DNA of 64,000 bases from Geodermatophilus dictyosporus (GCF_900115505.1 NZ_FOWQ01000008.1:212971-276970), one strand, 5' to 3'. Shown: positions 17,978-27,279, counted from the first letter of the stretch. Notes: generated from the sequence alone by a model not told the origin. Made by a program: numbers and translations.

Positions 17978-18980
17978 CACCGCTCCCGCGCCGGCCGGGG
18001 CCGCCGCGCCCGCCCGCCGCGACCGGACCCTGCCCGCCGGTAGCGTCATCACCACGTTCCTCGTGCTGTTCCTGGTCGTCGCCGCGTTCTCGGTCGAGGG
18101 CTTCGCCAGCACCCGCAACGCCGGCTTCCTGCTGCTCGACGTCGTGGTCATCGCGCTCATCGCGCTGCCGCTGACCCTGATCGTGGTGACCGGCGAGATC
18201 GACCTGTCGGTGGCCAGCACCGTGGGCCTGTGCAGCGCGGTGATGGGCCAGCTGTGGGTGGCCGGGCTGCCGCTGGAGGCGATCGTCCCGCTGGTGCTCG
18301 TGCTCGGCGGCGTGCTCGGCGCGGTGAACGGGTTCCTCGTCACCCGGCTCGGGCTGCCCTCCCTGGCGGTCACCATCGGCACGCTGGCGCTCTACCGCGG
18401 CCTGGCCTTCGTCGTCCTGGGCGACCAGGCGGTGGCCGACTTCCCCCGCGCCTGGACGACGTGGGCGATCAGCTCCATCGGCTCGACCGGCATCCCGACC
18501 GTCGTCGTCCCGCTGCTGGTGCTCGTCGTGCTCACCGGCGTCGTCCTGCACGCCACCCCGGTCGGCCGCGCGCTGTACGCGATGGGCAACAGCGAGGACG
18601 CCGCCCGCTTCAGCGGCATCGACGTCGCCCGCACCAAGCTGTGGCTGTTCGTCGTCACCGGCGTCGTCAGCGCCCTGGGCGGCGTCTACTGGACGCTGCG
18701 CTACGGCAGCGCCCGCGCCGACAACGCCACGGGCCTGGAGCTGCAGGTCATCGCGGCGATCCTGCTCGGCGGCGTGTCCATCTTCGGCGGCAGCGGCGGC
18801 CTGCTCGGCGTCATCGCCGGCGCGCTGCTGCTCGGCTCGGTGCGCAACGCGCTGCAGCTGGTCAACGTGCCCTCCGACGTCCTCAACATCGTCACCGGCG
18901 TGCTGCTGATCACCGCCGTCGTCGCGCCGCAGGTCGCCGCACGCGTCAAGGGACGACGCCGGCGCCGACCGGCCTCCTGA
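17967..18980 (+). CDS. Rhamnose ABC importer, permease 2
   Basis: 337-residue second CUT2-type permease, related to permease 1 (TLIVVTGEIDLSVASTVGL, LGLPSLAVTIGTLALYRGLAF, RALYAMGNSEDAARFSGIDV, GGVSIFGGSGGLLGV). GTG 17967 overlaps the end of permease 1 by eleven bases. A short basic tail (KGRRRRRPAS) is cytoplasmic. The ATPase-permease-permease-binding protein order is that of characterised rhamnose importers (RhaT-RhaP-RhaQ-RhaS). Confidence 0.92.
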   Translation: MTVDTAPAPAGAAAPARRDRTLPAGSVITTFLVLFLVVAAFSVEGFASTRNAGFLLLDVVVIALIALPLTLIVVTGEIDLSVASTVGLCSAVMGQLWVAGLPLEAIVPLVLVLGGVLGAVNGFLVTRLGLPSLAVTIGTLALYRGLAFVVLGDQAVADFPRAWTTWAISSIGSTGIPTVVVPLLVLVVLTGVVLHATPVGRALYAMGNSEDAARFSGIDVARTKLWLFVVTGVVSALGGVYWTLRYGSARADNATGLELQVIAAILLGGVSIFGGSGGLLGVIAGALLLGSVRNALQLVNVPSDVLNIVTGVLLITAVVAPQVAARVKGRRRRRPAS

Positions 18981-19024
18981 CCGCACCACCGCACCACCCC
19001 ACCCACCCGAAGAGAGGGACCCCG

Positions 19025-20113
19025 ATGTCGCTGTTCCTGACCAGCCGCCGCGTGCGCGGTGGCCTGACCGGCCTGGCGGTGGCCGCCATGGTGCTCACGA
19101 CCGCCGCCTGCGGCGGCACCACCCGCGGCGAGGAGGAGGCGAGCAGCGGCGGCAACGACGCCGCCGGCGCCTCCGCCGACCCGGACGCCGAGATCCCCGC
19201 CGACCTCGCGATCGCCTTCCTGCCCAAGCAGCTGAACAACCCCTACTTCGACGTCGCCGCCACCGGCTCGGAGCGGGCCGTCGGCGAGATCGAGGGCGAG
19301 TTCAGCCAGGTCGGCCCGTCGGAGGCCAGTGCCTCCTCGCAGGTCAGCTACATCAACACGCTGACCCAGCAGGGCGCCGACGTCATCCTGACCTCGGCCA
19401 ACGACCCCAACGCCATCTGCAGCGCGCTGGACCAGGCCCGCAGCGGCGGCGCCAGCGTGGTCACCTTCGACTCCGACACCGACCCCGCGTGCCGCGACCT
19501 GTTCATCAACCAGGCCACGGCCGAGGGCATCGCGCAGACGCAGATCGACACGATGGCCGAGCAGATCGGCGGCGCGGGCCAGGTGGCGATCCTGTCGGCG
19601 ACGGCGAACGCCACGAACCAGAACACCTGGATCGAGCTCATGACGGAGTACGCCGCCCAGGAGTACCCGGACATGGAGATCGTGACGACGGTCTACGGCG
19701 ACGACGAGGACGAGAAGTCCTTCCAGGAGACGCAGGGCCTGCTGCAGACCTACCCCGACCTCAAGGGCATCATCTCGCCGACCACCGTGGGCATCTCGGC
19801 CGCGGCGCGCTACCTGTCGGGCTCGGAGTACAAGGGCCGGGTCGCGCTGACCGGGCTGGGGACGCCGAACCAGATGCGCGAGTTCGTGCAGGACGGCACC
19901 GTCACCGCCTTCGCGCTGTGGAACCCCGAGGACCTGGGCTACCTGGCCGCCTACGCCGGCGCCGCCCTGGCCGCCGGCCAGATCACCGGTGCCGAGGGCG
20001 AGACCTTCACCGCCGGTGACCTCGGCGAGTACGAGGTCGGCGCCGACGGCGTCGTCGTGCTCGGCGAGCCCACCGTGTTCGACGCCGAGAACATCGACGA
20101 CTTCGACTTCTGA
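19025..20113 (+). CDS. rhaS: Rhamnose ABC importer, substrate-binding lipoprotein
   Basis: 362-residue extracytoplasmic solute-binding protein. Signal peptide with basic n-region (SRRVRG) and hydrophobic core ends in a lipobox TTAAC (Cys ~29), followed by a Ser/Gly/Glu-rich linker. The type-1 periplasmic fold then begins with DLAIAFLPKQLNNPYFDVAATG and includes GADVILTSANDPNAICSAL, VVTFDSDTD and GISAAARYL, as in RhaS. ATG 19025 is preceded by a GAGAGGGA-like ribosome site. A strong hairpin follows the stop (20121-20154), which may raise this gene's transcript level over the downstream enzymes. Confidence 0.92.
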   Translation: MSLFLTSRRVRGGLTGLAVAAMVLTTAACGGTTRGEEEASSGGNDAAGASADPDAEIPADLAIAFLPKQLNNPYFDVAATGSERAVGEIEGEFSQVGPSEASASSQVSYINTLTQQGADVILTSANDPNAICSALDQARSGGASVVTFDSDTDPACRDLFINQATAEGIAQTQIDTMAEQIGGAGQVAILSATANATNQNTWIELMTEYAAQEYPDMEIVTTVYGDDEDEKSFQETQGLLQTYPDLKGIISPTTVGISAAARYLSGSEYKGRVALTGLGTPNQMREFVQDGTVTAFALWNPEDLGYLAAYAGAALAAGQITGAEGETFTAGDLGEYEVGADGVVVLGEPTVFDAENIDDFDF

Positions 20114-20120
20114 GTCGTCC

Positions 20121-20154
20121 GCCCGGTCCCGCCGCCTCCGTGGCGGGACCGGGC
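20121..20154 (+). terminator. Intra-operon hairpin after the binding-protein gene
   Basis: A 13-bp perfect stem with the loop gcctccgt, in the 62 bp between the binding protein and rhaM. No T-tract. It probably acts as a partial terminator or mRNA stabiliser, giving more binding protein than enzymes. Confidence 0.55.
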
Positions 20155-20175
20155 ACCACCCCCGAGGAGCCCCGC

Positions 20176-20538
20176 GTGCCCCGCGCCTGCTTCACCCTCC
20201 AGGTCCGCCCCGACCGGCTGGCCGAGTACCGCGAGCGGCACGCGGCCGTCTGGCCGGACATGCTGCGCGCGCTGCGCGACGCCGGCTGGCGCGACTACCA
20301 GCTCTACCTCCGCGACGACGGCCTGCTCGTCGGCGTCGTGGAGACCGACGACCTCCCCGCCGCCCAGGCCGCCGTGGACGCCACCTCGGTGAGCGCCCGC
20401 TGGGAGGCCGAGATGGCGCCCTTCTTCGAGACCGGCGACGGCCGCGGCAAGGCCGAGCTCGACCTCGTCTTCGACCTCGACGCCCAGCTCACGGCGCTCG
20501 GGGCGTCCACCACCGCACCAACAGGAGACCCCTCGTGA
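20176..20538 (+). CDS. rhaM: L-rhamnose mutarotase
   Basis: 120-residue dimeric alpha/beta-barrel enzyme that interconverts alpha- and beta-L-rhamnopyranose ahead of RhaI. The E. coli RhaM pattern is clear: FTLQVRPDRLAEYRERHAAVWPDML (with the active-site His in RERH), DYQLYLRDDGLLVGVVETDD, and VSARWEAEMAPFF near the end. It is about 15 residues longer than E. coli RhaM (104 aa) at the C-terminus. GTG 20176 has GAGGAG upstream with correct spacing and starts at the domain edge; a longer in-frame version begins at 20140. Its stop overlaps the rhaI start. Confidence 0.93.
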   Translation: MPRACFTLQVRPDRLAEYRERHAAVWPDMLRALRDAGWRDYQLYLRDDGLLVGVVETDDLPAAQAAVDATSVSARWEAEMAPFFETGDGRGKAELDLVFDLDAQLTALGASTTAPTGDPS

Positions 20539-21719
20539 CCGACCCCCGGACCCCCGACCGCAGCGCCGCCGCGCTCGCCGCGCTGGCCGAGCAGACCATC
20601 GAGCTGCCCTCGTGGGCGTTCGGCAACTCCGGCACCCGGTTCAAGGTCTTCGGCCAGCCCGGCGTGGCCCGCGACCCGTTCGAGAAGATCGAGGACGCCG
20701 CGCAGGTGCACCGCTTCACCGGCGCCGCGCCGCGGGTGTCGCTGCACGTCCCGTGGGACCTCGTCGACGACTTCGGCAAGCTCGCCGCGCACGCCGCCGA
20801 CCTCGGCGTCTCGATCGGCGCGATCAACTCCAACCTGTTCCAGGACGACGACTACCGGCTCGGGTCGCTCACCCACCCGGACGAGGCCGTGCGGGACAAG
20901 GCGGTCGCCCACCACGCGCAGTGCGTCGACGTCATGCGCGCCACCGGCTCGACCGACCTGAAGCTGTGGCTGCCCGACGGCACCAACTACGCCGGCCAGG
21001 ACGACCTGCGCGCCCGGCAGGACCGCCTCGCCGACTCGCTGCAGCAGGTCTACGCGCTGCTCGACCCCGGCATGCGGCTGCTGCTGGAGTACAAGTTCTA
21101 CGAGCCCTACTTCTACGCGATGGACATCCCCGACTGGGGCACCTCGCTGCTGCACTGCCTGGCCCTCGGCGAGCAGGCCACCGTCGTCCTCGACACCGGT
21201 CACCACGCGCCGGGCACCAACATCGAGTTCATCGTCATGCAGCTGCTGCGCGTCGGGCGCCTCGGGGCGTTCGACTTCAACTCGCGCTACTACGGCGACG
21301 ACGACCTGATCGTCGGGTCGGCCGACCCGTTCCAGCTGTTCCGGATCATGAACGAGATCGTGGCCGCCGACGCGCTGCGGCCCGACTCCGGCGTCAACTT
21401 CATGCTCGACCAGTGCCACAACATCGAGCCGAAGATCCCCGGCCAGATCCGCTCGGTGCTCAACGTGCAGGAGGCCACCGCCAAGGCGCTCCTGGTCGAC
21501 CGCCAGGCGCTCACCGCCGCCCAGCAGTCCGGTGACGTGCTGGCCGCGCACGGCGCCCTGACCGACGCCTTCTCCACCGACGTCCGCCCGCTGCTCGCCG
21601 AGCTACGGGAGTCGAAGGGGCTCGACGCCGACCCCTACGCCGCCTACGCCCGCTCGGGCCACGCCGAGCGCACCGCCCGCGAGCGCGTCGGCGGCACCCA
21701 GGCCTCCTGGGGCGCCTGA
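20535..21719 (+). CDS. rhaI: L-rhamnose isomerase (RhaI type)
   Basis: 394-residue TIM-barrel metal enzyme converting L-rhamnose to L-rhamnulose. Residues typical of the RhaI (Pseudomonas stutzeri/actinobacterial) form rather than E. coli RhaA include SWAFGNSGTRFKVFGQPG, HVPWDL, AINSNLFQDDDYRLGSL, metal-ligand strands LLLEYKFYEPYFYAMDIPDW, VVLDTGHHAPGTNIEFIV and LGAFDFNSRYYGDDDLIVG. GTG 20535 overlaps the rhaM stop by four bases (GTGA). A nested hairpin (21724-21775) follows before rhaEW. Confidence 0.94.
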   Translation: MTDPRTPDRSAAALAALAEQTIELPSWAFGNSGTRFKVFGQPGVARDPFEKIEDAAQVHRFTGAAPRVSLHVPWDLVDDFGKLAAHAADLGVSIGAINSNLFQDDDYRLGSLTHPDEAVRDKAVAHHAQCVDVMRATGSTDLKLWLPDGTNYAGQDDLRARQDRLADSLQQVYALLDPGMRLLLEYKFYEPYFYAMDIPDWGTSLLHCLALGEQATVVLDTGHHAPGTNIEFIVMQLLRVGRLGAFDFNSRYYGDDDLIVGSADPFQLFRIMNEIVAADALRPDSGVNFMLDQCHNIEPKIPGQIRSVLNVQEATAKALLVDRQALTAAQQSGDVLAAHGALTDAFSTDVRPLLAELRESKGLDADPYAAYARSGHAERTARERVGGTQASWGA

Positions 21720-21723
21720 AGGA

Positions 21724-21775
21724 CCTGGCCGCCCCCCACGACACGCTCCGCGCGCCGCGTGTCCCTGCGGCCAGG
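21724..21775 (+). other. Nested hairpins in the rhaI-rhaEW gap
   Basis: Outer arms CCTGGCCGC / GCGGCCAGG (9 bp, perfect; 21724-21732 and 21767-21775) enclose inner arms GACACGC / GCGTGTC (7 bp, perfect; 21740-21746 and 21757-21763). It lies in a 97-bp gap in an otherwise tightly packed operon, so it may attenuate transcription or set an mRNA processing site. Confidence 0.55.
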
Positions 21776-21816
21776 CCGTTCCCGCACGTCACCGATGGAT
21801 GGAAGGAACCACTCCC

Positions 21817-23853
21817 GTGACCAACCCCGTGGTCAGCGATCTCATCGCGCGGTCGAACCGGCTCGGCGCCGACCCGCGCAACACCAACTACGCCGGCGGC
21901 AACACCTCCGCCACGGGCACCGGGACCGACCCGGTCACCGGCGCGCCGGTCGAACTGCTGTGGGTCAAGGGCTCCGGCGGCGACCTCGGCACCCTCACCG
22001 AGAGCGGCCTGGCCGTGCTGCGGCTGGACCGGCTGCGCTCGCTGGCCGACGTCTACCCGGGCGTCGAGCGCGAGGACGAGATGGTCGCCGCGTTCGACTT
22101 CTGCCTGCACGGCCGCGGTGGCGCCGCGCCGTCGATCGACACCGCCATGCACGGCCTGGTCGACGCCGCGCACGTCGACCACCTGCACCCCGACTCCGGC
22201 ATCGCCCTGGCCACGGCGGCCGACGGCGAGGCGCTGACCCGCGAGTGCTTCGGCGACCGGGTCGTCTGGGTGCCGTGGCGCCGTCCCGGCTTCCAGCTGG
22301 GCCTCGACATCGCCGCGATCAAGGACAAGAACCCGCAGGCGATCGGCTGCGTCCTCGGCGGCCACGGCATCACCGCGTGGGGCGCCACCAGCCAGGAGGC
22401 CGAGGCCAACAGCCTGGAGATCATCCGGACGGCGGAGCGCTTCCTCGCCGAGAAGGGGAAGGCTGAGCCGTTCGGCGCCGTCGTCCCCGGCTTCGAGCCG
22501 CTGCCGCACGACCAGCGCCGTCGCAAGGCCGCCGCGCTCGCCCCGGTGATCCGCGGCCTGGCGAGCACCGACAAGCCGCAGGTCGGGCACTTCACCGACT
22601 CCGACGGCGTCCTGGAGTTCCTGGCGCGGGAGGAGCTGGCGCGCCTGGCCGCGCTGGGCACCTCCTGCCCCGACCACTTCCTGCGCACCAAGGTGCGGCC
22701 GCTGGTGGTCGACCTGCCGGCGTCCGCGCCGGTCGAGGACGTCGTCGACCGGTTGAGGGAGCTGCACGAGGAGTACCGCGCCGAGTACGCGGCCTACTAC
22801 CAGCGGCACGCCACCCCCGACAGCCCGGCGATGCGCGGCGCCGACCCGGCGATCGTGCTGGTGCCCGGCGTCGGCATGTTCAGCTTCGGCGCCAACAAGC
22901 AGACCGCGCGGGTGGCCGGCGAGTTCTACGTCAACGCGATCAACGTGATGCGCGGCGCCGAGGCGGTCTCCACCTACGCGCCGATCGACGAGAGCGAGAA
23001 GTTCCGCATCGAGTACTGGGCGCTGGAGGAGGCCAAGCTCCAGCGGATGCCGAGGCCCAAGCCGCTGGCCACCCGGGTCGCCCTGGTCACCGGCGCGGCC
23101 AGCGGCATCGGCAAGGCCATCGCCGAGCGGGTGGCCCGCGAGGGCGCCTGCGTCGTCGTCGCCGACCTCGACCTCGCCAAGGCGCAGGCCGCCGCAGAGG
23201 AGATCGGGTCGGCCGACGTCGCGATCGGCGTGGCCGCCGACGTCTCCGACGCGGAGGCCGTGGCCGCCGCCTTCCGCGAGGCCTGCCTGGCCTTCGGCGG
23301 CGTGGACCTGGTGATCAACAACGCCGGCCTGTCGATCTCCAAGCCGCTGCTGGAGACCACCGAGCAGGACTGGGACCTGCAGCACGACGTCATGGCCAAG
23401 GGCAGCTTCCTGGTCTCGCGCGAGGCCGCCCGGATCATGATCGAGCAGGGCATGGGCGGCGACGTCGTCTACATCTCCTCCAAGAACGCGGTCTTCGCCG
23501 GCCCGAGCAACATCGCCTACTCCTCGACCAAGGCCGACCAGGCGCACCAGGTGCGGCTGCTGGCCGCCGAGCTCGGCGAGCACCAGATCCGGGTCAACGG
23601 CATCAACCCCGACGGCGTCGTCCGCGGGTCGGGCATCTTCGCCGGCGGCTGGGGCGCCAAGCGCGCCGCGGTCTACGGGGTGCCGGAGGAGGAGCTCGGG
23701 CAGTTCTACGCCCAGCGCACCCTGCTCAAGCGCGAGGTGCTGCCCGACCACGTCGCCGACGCCGTCTTCGCCCTCACCGGTGGCGACCTCACCCGGACGA
23801 CCGGCCTGCACGTCCCGGTCGACTCCGGCGTGGCCGCGGCCTTCCTGCGATGA
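21817..23853 (+). CDS. rhaEW: Bifunctional rhamnulose-1-phosphate aldolase / L-lactaldehyde dehydrogenase
   Basis: 678-residue fusion. Residues ~1-415 are a class II aldolase-type domain (ADPRNTNYAGGNTSATG, LWVKGSGGDLGTL, HVDHLHPDSGIALATA and VLGGHGITAWG, with metal-binding histidines) cleaving L-rhamnulose 1-phosphate to dihydroxyacetone phosphate and L-lactaldehyde. Residues ~425-678 are a short-chain dehydrogenase (ALVTGAASGIGKAIAERVA, NNAGLSISKPL, then YSSTKADQAHQVRL with the catalytic Tyr/Lys) that oxidises L-lactaldehyde to L-lactate. The GTG at 21817 has GGAAGGA nine bases upstream; an ATG at 21799 would add six residues. Related to B. subtilis YuxG. The stop overlaps rhaB. Confidence 0.92.
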   Translation: MTNPVVSDLIARSNRLGADPRNTNYAGGNTSATGTGTDPVTGAPVELLWVKGSGGDLGTLTESGLAVLRLDRLRSLADVYPGVEREDEMVAAFDFCLHGRGGAAPSIDTAMHGLVDAAHVDHLHPDSGIALATAADGEALTRECFGDRVVWVPWRRPGFQLGLDIAAIKDKNPQAIGCVLGGHGITAWGATSQEAEANSLEIIRTAERFLAEKGKAEPFGAVVPGFEPLPHDQRRRKAAALAPVIRGLASTDKPQVGHFTDSDGVLEFLAREELARLAALGTSCPDHFLRTKVRPLVVDLPASAPVEDVVDRLRELHEEYRAEYAAYYQRHATPDSPAMRGADPAIVLVPGVGMFSFGANKQTARVAGEFYVNAINVMRGAEAVSTYAPIDESEKFRIEYWALEEAKLQRMPRPKPLATRVALVTGAASGIGKAIAERVAREGACVVVADLDLAKAQAAAEEIGSADVAIGVAADVSDAEAVAAAFREACLAFGGVDLVINNAGLSISKPLLETTEQDWDLQHDVMAKGSFLVSREAARIMIEQGMGGDVVYISSKNAVFAGPSNIAYSSTKADQAHQVRLLAAELGEHQIRVNGINPDGVVRGSGIFAGGWGAKRAAVYGVPEEELGQFYAQRTLLKREVLPDHVADAVFALTGGDLTRTTGLHVPVDSGVAAAFLR

Positions 23854-25319
23854 CCCGCCCGCTGACCCTCGCGGCCGTCGACCTGGGCGCCTCCAGCGGC
23901 CGGGTGATGGCCGCGCGGGTCGGCCCCGGGCAGCTGGACCTCACCGAGGTGCACCGCTTCCCCAACCGGCCGGTGCGCACCGCCGGCACGCTGCACTGGG
24001 ACGTCCTCGGCCTCTACGCCGGGGTGCTCGACGGGCTGCGCGCCGCCGGCCGGGAGGCCGACGGCGGTGCGGTCGACGGCATCGGCATCGACAGCTGGGC
24101 GGTCGACGTCGGCCTGCTCGACGCCGACGGCGCGCTGCTGGGCAACCCGGTGCACTACCGCGACCGCCGGCACGAGACCGCGGTGTCGGCGGTGCACGCG
24201 CTCGTCCCGCCCGACGAGCTCTACGCCGTCAACGGCCTGCAGCACCTGCCGTTCAACACGGTCTTCCAGCTCGCCGCGATGCGCGGGACGGCGCGGTTCG
24301 CCGCCGCCCGGCAGGCGCTGCTGGTGCCCGACCTGCTGGCCTACTGGCTCACCGGGGCGCGCGGCGCGGAGGTCACCAACGCCTCCACGACCGGGCTGCT
24401 CGACGCGACGACGCGGCAGTGGGCCACCGGTCTGCTCGACCGGCTCGACCTCCCGCGCGACCTGCTCCCCGACCTGGTGCAGCCGGGCGGGGAGATCGGC
24501 CGGCTGACCGCCGAGGTGCGTGCGGAGACCGGCCTGGGCGAGGTGCCGGTGCTCGCGGTGGGGTCGCACGACACGGCCTCGGCGGTCGTCGGCGTCCCGG
24601 CGGAGGGCGACCGGTTCGCCTACGTCTCCTGCGGCACGTGGTCGCTGGTGGGCGTGGAGCTGGAGAAGCCGGTGCTCACCGCGGCGAGCCGGGACGCGGG
24701 GTTCACCAACGAGCTCGGCGTCGACGGCACGGTGCGCTACCTGCACAACGTCATGGGGCTGTGGCTGCTGCAGGAGTCGCTGCGCACCTGGGCGGCGGCG
24801 GGCCTGCCGGCCGACCTGCCCGAGCTGCTCGCCGCGGCGGCCCGGGTGCCGGCGTTCACCGCGGTGGTCGACGTCGACGACCCGCGCTTCCTGCCGCCCG
24901 GCGACGTGCCGAGCCGGATCGCGCTGGCCTGCGCGGCCACCGGCCAGGCACCGCCGCAGGGCCAGGCCGAGACGGTGCGCTGCATCGTCGACAGCCTGGC
25001 GCTGGCCTACCGGCGGACCGTGCGGCGGGCGGTCGAGCTCTCCGGCCGCGAGGTCGACGTCGTCCACGTGGTGGGCGGGGGAACACGCAACGCGCTGCTG
25101 TGCCAGCTCACCGCCGACGCCTGTGGCCTGCCGGTGCTCGCCGGGCCGGTGGAGGCCGCGGCGCTGGGCAACGCGCTGGTGCAGGCCCGCGCCCTCGGCG
25201 GCCTCGACGGCGGGCTGGGCGAGATGCGGCGGCTGCTGCGCGGCACGCAGGCGCTGGTGGAGTACCGGCCCTCGGGATCGGCCGCCGCCTGGGACGCCGC
25301 GGAGGCGCGCCTGTCCTGA
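23850..25319 (+). CDS. rhaB: L-rhamnulokinase
   Basis: 489-residue FGGY carbohydrate kinase phosphorylating L-rhamnulose at C1. The N-terminal phosphate-1 motif is VDLGASSGRVMAARV; other family blocks are IGIDSWAVDVGLLDADG, HYRDRRHETAV, AVGSHDTASAVVGVP, FAYVSCGTWSLVGVELE, and the adenosine motif HVVGGGTRNALLCQLTADAC. ATG 23850 overlaps the rhaEW stop (ATGA). It is the last gene of the rhamnose operon. No clear terminator follows; the 81-bp gap holds only weak nested arms (CCGTGC / GCACGG). Confidence 0.94.
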   Translation: MTRPLTLAAVDLGASSGRVMAARVGPGQLDLTEVHRFPNRPVRTAGTLHWDVLGLYAGVLDGLRAAGREADGGAVDGIGIDSWAVDVGLLDADGALLGNPVHYRDRRHETAVSAVHALVPPDELYAVNGLQHLPFNTVFQLAAMRGTARFAAARQALLVPDLLAYWLTGARGAEVTNASTTGLLDATTRQWATGLLDRLDLPRDLLPDLVQPGGEIGRLTAEVRAETGLGEVPVLAVGSHDTASAVVGVPAEGDRFAYVSCGTWSLVGVELEKPVLTAASRDAGFTNELGVDGTVRYLHNVMGLWLLQESLRTWAAAGLPADLPELLAAAARVPAFTAVVDVDDPRFLPPGDVPSRIALACAATGQAPPQGQAETVRCIVDSLALAYRRTVRRAVELSGREVDVVHVVGGGTRNALLCQLTADACGLPVLAGPVEAAALGNALVQARALGGLDGGLGEMRRLLRGTQALVEYRPSGSAAAWDAAEARLS

Positions 25320-25400
25320 CCGGCCGGCCAGCGCTCGGGGCGGCTCCCGTGCAGGGGCCCGCGACGAGCGTGCGAGTCGTGGGGGGCACGGGGTCCTTCC

Positions 25401-26306
25401 TCAGCCGCTGATCCGCTTGTAGACGTCGGGTGGCGCGGCGCCGCCGGCCACCACGGCCGCGGACCACTCGTCGAGCTGCCGGGTCAGGTCCGGCAGGTCC
25501 GACCCGAGCGCGGCGAGGACCGGCTCGGTGGCGGCCTCGGTGCGCGCCTCGACGTCGTCGCGCAGCCGCCGTCCCTCGGGGGTGAGCCGCCCGTCGGCGA
25601 GCAGCCCGCGGCGCTCGAGGTCGGCGTCGGCCGCGGCCATCGCCTCCGGTGACCAGCCGCGGGTGCCGGCGTAGGCGCCGTGCTCCCAGCCGACCCAGTA
25701 CTCGGTCACCAGGTTCATCTGGACGGCGGTGAGGCCGGCGGCCACGTTGGCGGCCTGGTGGGCGTCGCCGCGGAACTCGCGCAGCAGCGTCGCCGCGTGC
25801 CACAGCTGCGCGAGCGGGTCGGCCGGCCAGGGCAGCGAGAGCTGGCCGGCGAACAGCGGGCGGCCCACGACGTGCGGCGCGGCGGCGTCGACCGCGCGGC
25901 GCAGCAGCTCGACCGCACCGCGGACGTCGGCGCCGGGCAGCAGCTCGCGCAGCGACACCGCCACGCCCTCCTCCCGGGCGGCGAGCACGGCGTCGCGGCC
26001 GGCGGTGGCGCGGGCCTGCTCGTACCAGGCGGTGAGCGCGCCGGGCTCGAAGACGCCGAACGCGGCGACGACGACCGGCGCGGACGGCTCGCCCATCGGT
26101 GCGGCGCGGCCCCGGACGTAGCCGGTGAGGAAGTCCAGGCCGAGGGCGGCGAGCCGGTCGTTGACCGGCTTGCCCCACCAGCTGATCGTCGCGAGCGGCT
26201 CGGCGGCGTCCCGCAGCCGCCGGCCGGGGGTGTCGGGGAGCCCCACGGCGGGACGCTCGTCCTCGAGCGGGGTGAGGAAGACCTGCTGGGCCTGGGCGTA
26301 GTCCAC
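25401..26306 (-). CDS. SCO6745 family protein
   Basis: 301-residue all-alpha protein of the actinobacterial SCO6745 group, which has no established biochemical role; a winged-helix-like C-terminus is often suggested. Visible features are an N-terminal region ending LATISWWGKPVNDRLAALGL, repeated Ala-rich helices, the conserved block VEYWVGWEHGAYAGTRGWSPEAM-like segment at ~215-240 and an ARRGLLADGRLTPEGRRLRDDVE-like helix-turn near 255 that resembles the wing of MarR-type regulators. It is convergent with rhaB and divergent from the NmrA-type reductase, 94 bp apart. Confidence 0.7.
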   Translation of the reverse strand: MDYAQAQQVFLTPLEDERPAVGLPDTPGRRLRDAAEPLATISWWGKPVNDRLAALGLDFLTGYVRGRAAPMGEPSAPVVVAAFGVFEPGALTAWYEQARATAGRDAVLAAREEGVAVSLRELLPGADVRGAVELLRRAVDAAAPHVVGRPLFAGQLSLPWPADPLAQLWHAATLLREFRGDAHQAANVAAGLTAVQMNLVTEYWVGWEHGAYAGTRGWSPEAMAAADADLERRGLLADGRLTPEGRRLRDDVEARTEAATEPVLAALGSDLPDLTRQLDEWSAAVVAGGAAPPDVYKRISG

Positions 26307-26400
26307 GGGCGCATGGTGCTCGCGGGATGCCGCCCGGGGAAGGCCGCGCCGGGTGCCGGGGTTGTCGGACGGGTCCGGCCCCGACCGTCAGGAGACCCCC

Positions 26401-27246
26401 GTGACGACCGTGCCCCTCGCGATCACCGGCTCGACCGGGCGGCTCGGCGGGCGGGTGGCCCGCCGGCTCGCCGACGCCGGCGTGGCGCAGCGGCTGCTGG
26501 TGCGCGACCCCGGCCGGGCGCCGCGGCTGCCCGGCGCCACCGCCGTGCGTGCGCCCTACGGCGACGCCGCCGCCGTCCGGGCCGCGCTGGAGGGCGCCTC
26601 GACGGTGCTCATGGTGTCGGCGTCGGAGAGCGCCGACCGGGTCGGGCAGCACCGGACCTTCGTCGACGCGGCGGTGGCCGCCGGCGTGGAGCACCTGGTC
26701 TACGTGTCCTTCCTCGGTGCCGGACCGGAGGCCACCTTCACCCTGGCCCGCGACCACGGCGCCACCGAGGAGCACGTGCGCACCCGGGGCCTGCCGGCGA
26801 CCTTCCTGCGCGACTCGCTCTACGCCGACTTCGCCCCGGCGCTGGTGGGGGAGGACGGCGCGATCCGCGGCCCGGCGGGGGAGGGCCGGGCGGCCCTTGT
26901 CGCCCAGGACGACATCGCCGACGTCGCCGCGCTCGTGCTGCGCGACCCCGCCGCGCACGCCGGCCGCAGCTACGACCTCACCGGCCCGGAGGCGCTGACG
27001 CTGGGCGAGGTGGCCGCGGTGCTGACCGACGTCACCGGCCGGGCCGTGCGCTACGTGCCGGAGACCGTCGAGGAGGCCTACGCCTCCCGCGCGTCCTACG
27101 GCGCGCCGGGCTGGCAGGTCGACGCGTGGGTGTCCACCTACACCGCGATCGCGGCCGGCGAGCTGGCCGCCGTCAGCACCGCCGTCCCCGACCTGCTGGG
27201 GCGGCCGGCGCGGACCCTGGGACAGGTGCTGCGCGCGCGGAGGTGA
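26401..27246 (+). CDS. NmrA/SDR-type NAD(P)H-binding oxidoreductase
   Basis: 281-residue atypical short-chain dehydrogenase. The Rossmann glycine motif is ITGSTGRLGGRVARRLADAG at residues ~8-27, with NADP-binding arginines in LLVRDPGRAPRL. The middle has VLMVSASESADRVGQHRTF and the QorB/NmrA-like run VYVSFLGAGPEATFTLARDHG then LRDSLYADFAP. The family includes NAD(P)H:quinone oxidoreductases and redox-sensing proteins, and the substrate is unknown. GTG 26401 has CAGGAG upstream; a 16-residue in-frame extension to 26353 is unlikely. It is divergent from the SCO6745-like gene. Confidence 0.85.
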   Translation: MTTVPLAITGSTGRLGGRVARRLADAGVAQRLLVRDPGRAPRLPGATAVRAPYGDAAAVRAALEGASTVLMVSASESADRVGQHRTFVDAAVAAGVEHLVYVSFLGAGPEATFTLARDHGATEEHVRTRGLPATFLRDSLYADFAPALVGEDGAIRGPAGEGRAALVAQDDIADVAALVLRDPAAHAGRSYDLTGPEALTLGEVAAVLTDVTGRAVRYVPETVEEAYASRASYGAPGWQVDAWVSTYTAIAAGELAAVSTAVPDLLGRPARTLGQVLRARR

Positions 27247-27279
27247 CTCGGAGGGCGATCGGCGGGTAGGGAGCGCCCC

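Noticed and set aside
25320..25400. Possible terminator after rhaB
   Set aside because: Only a weak nested CCGTGC/GCACGG arrangement is present; not strong enough to call.
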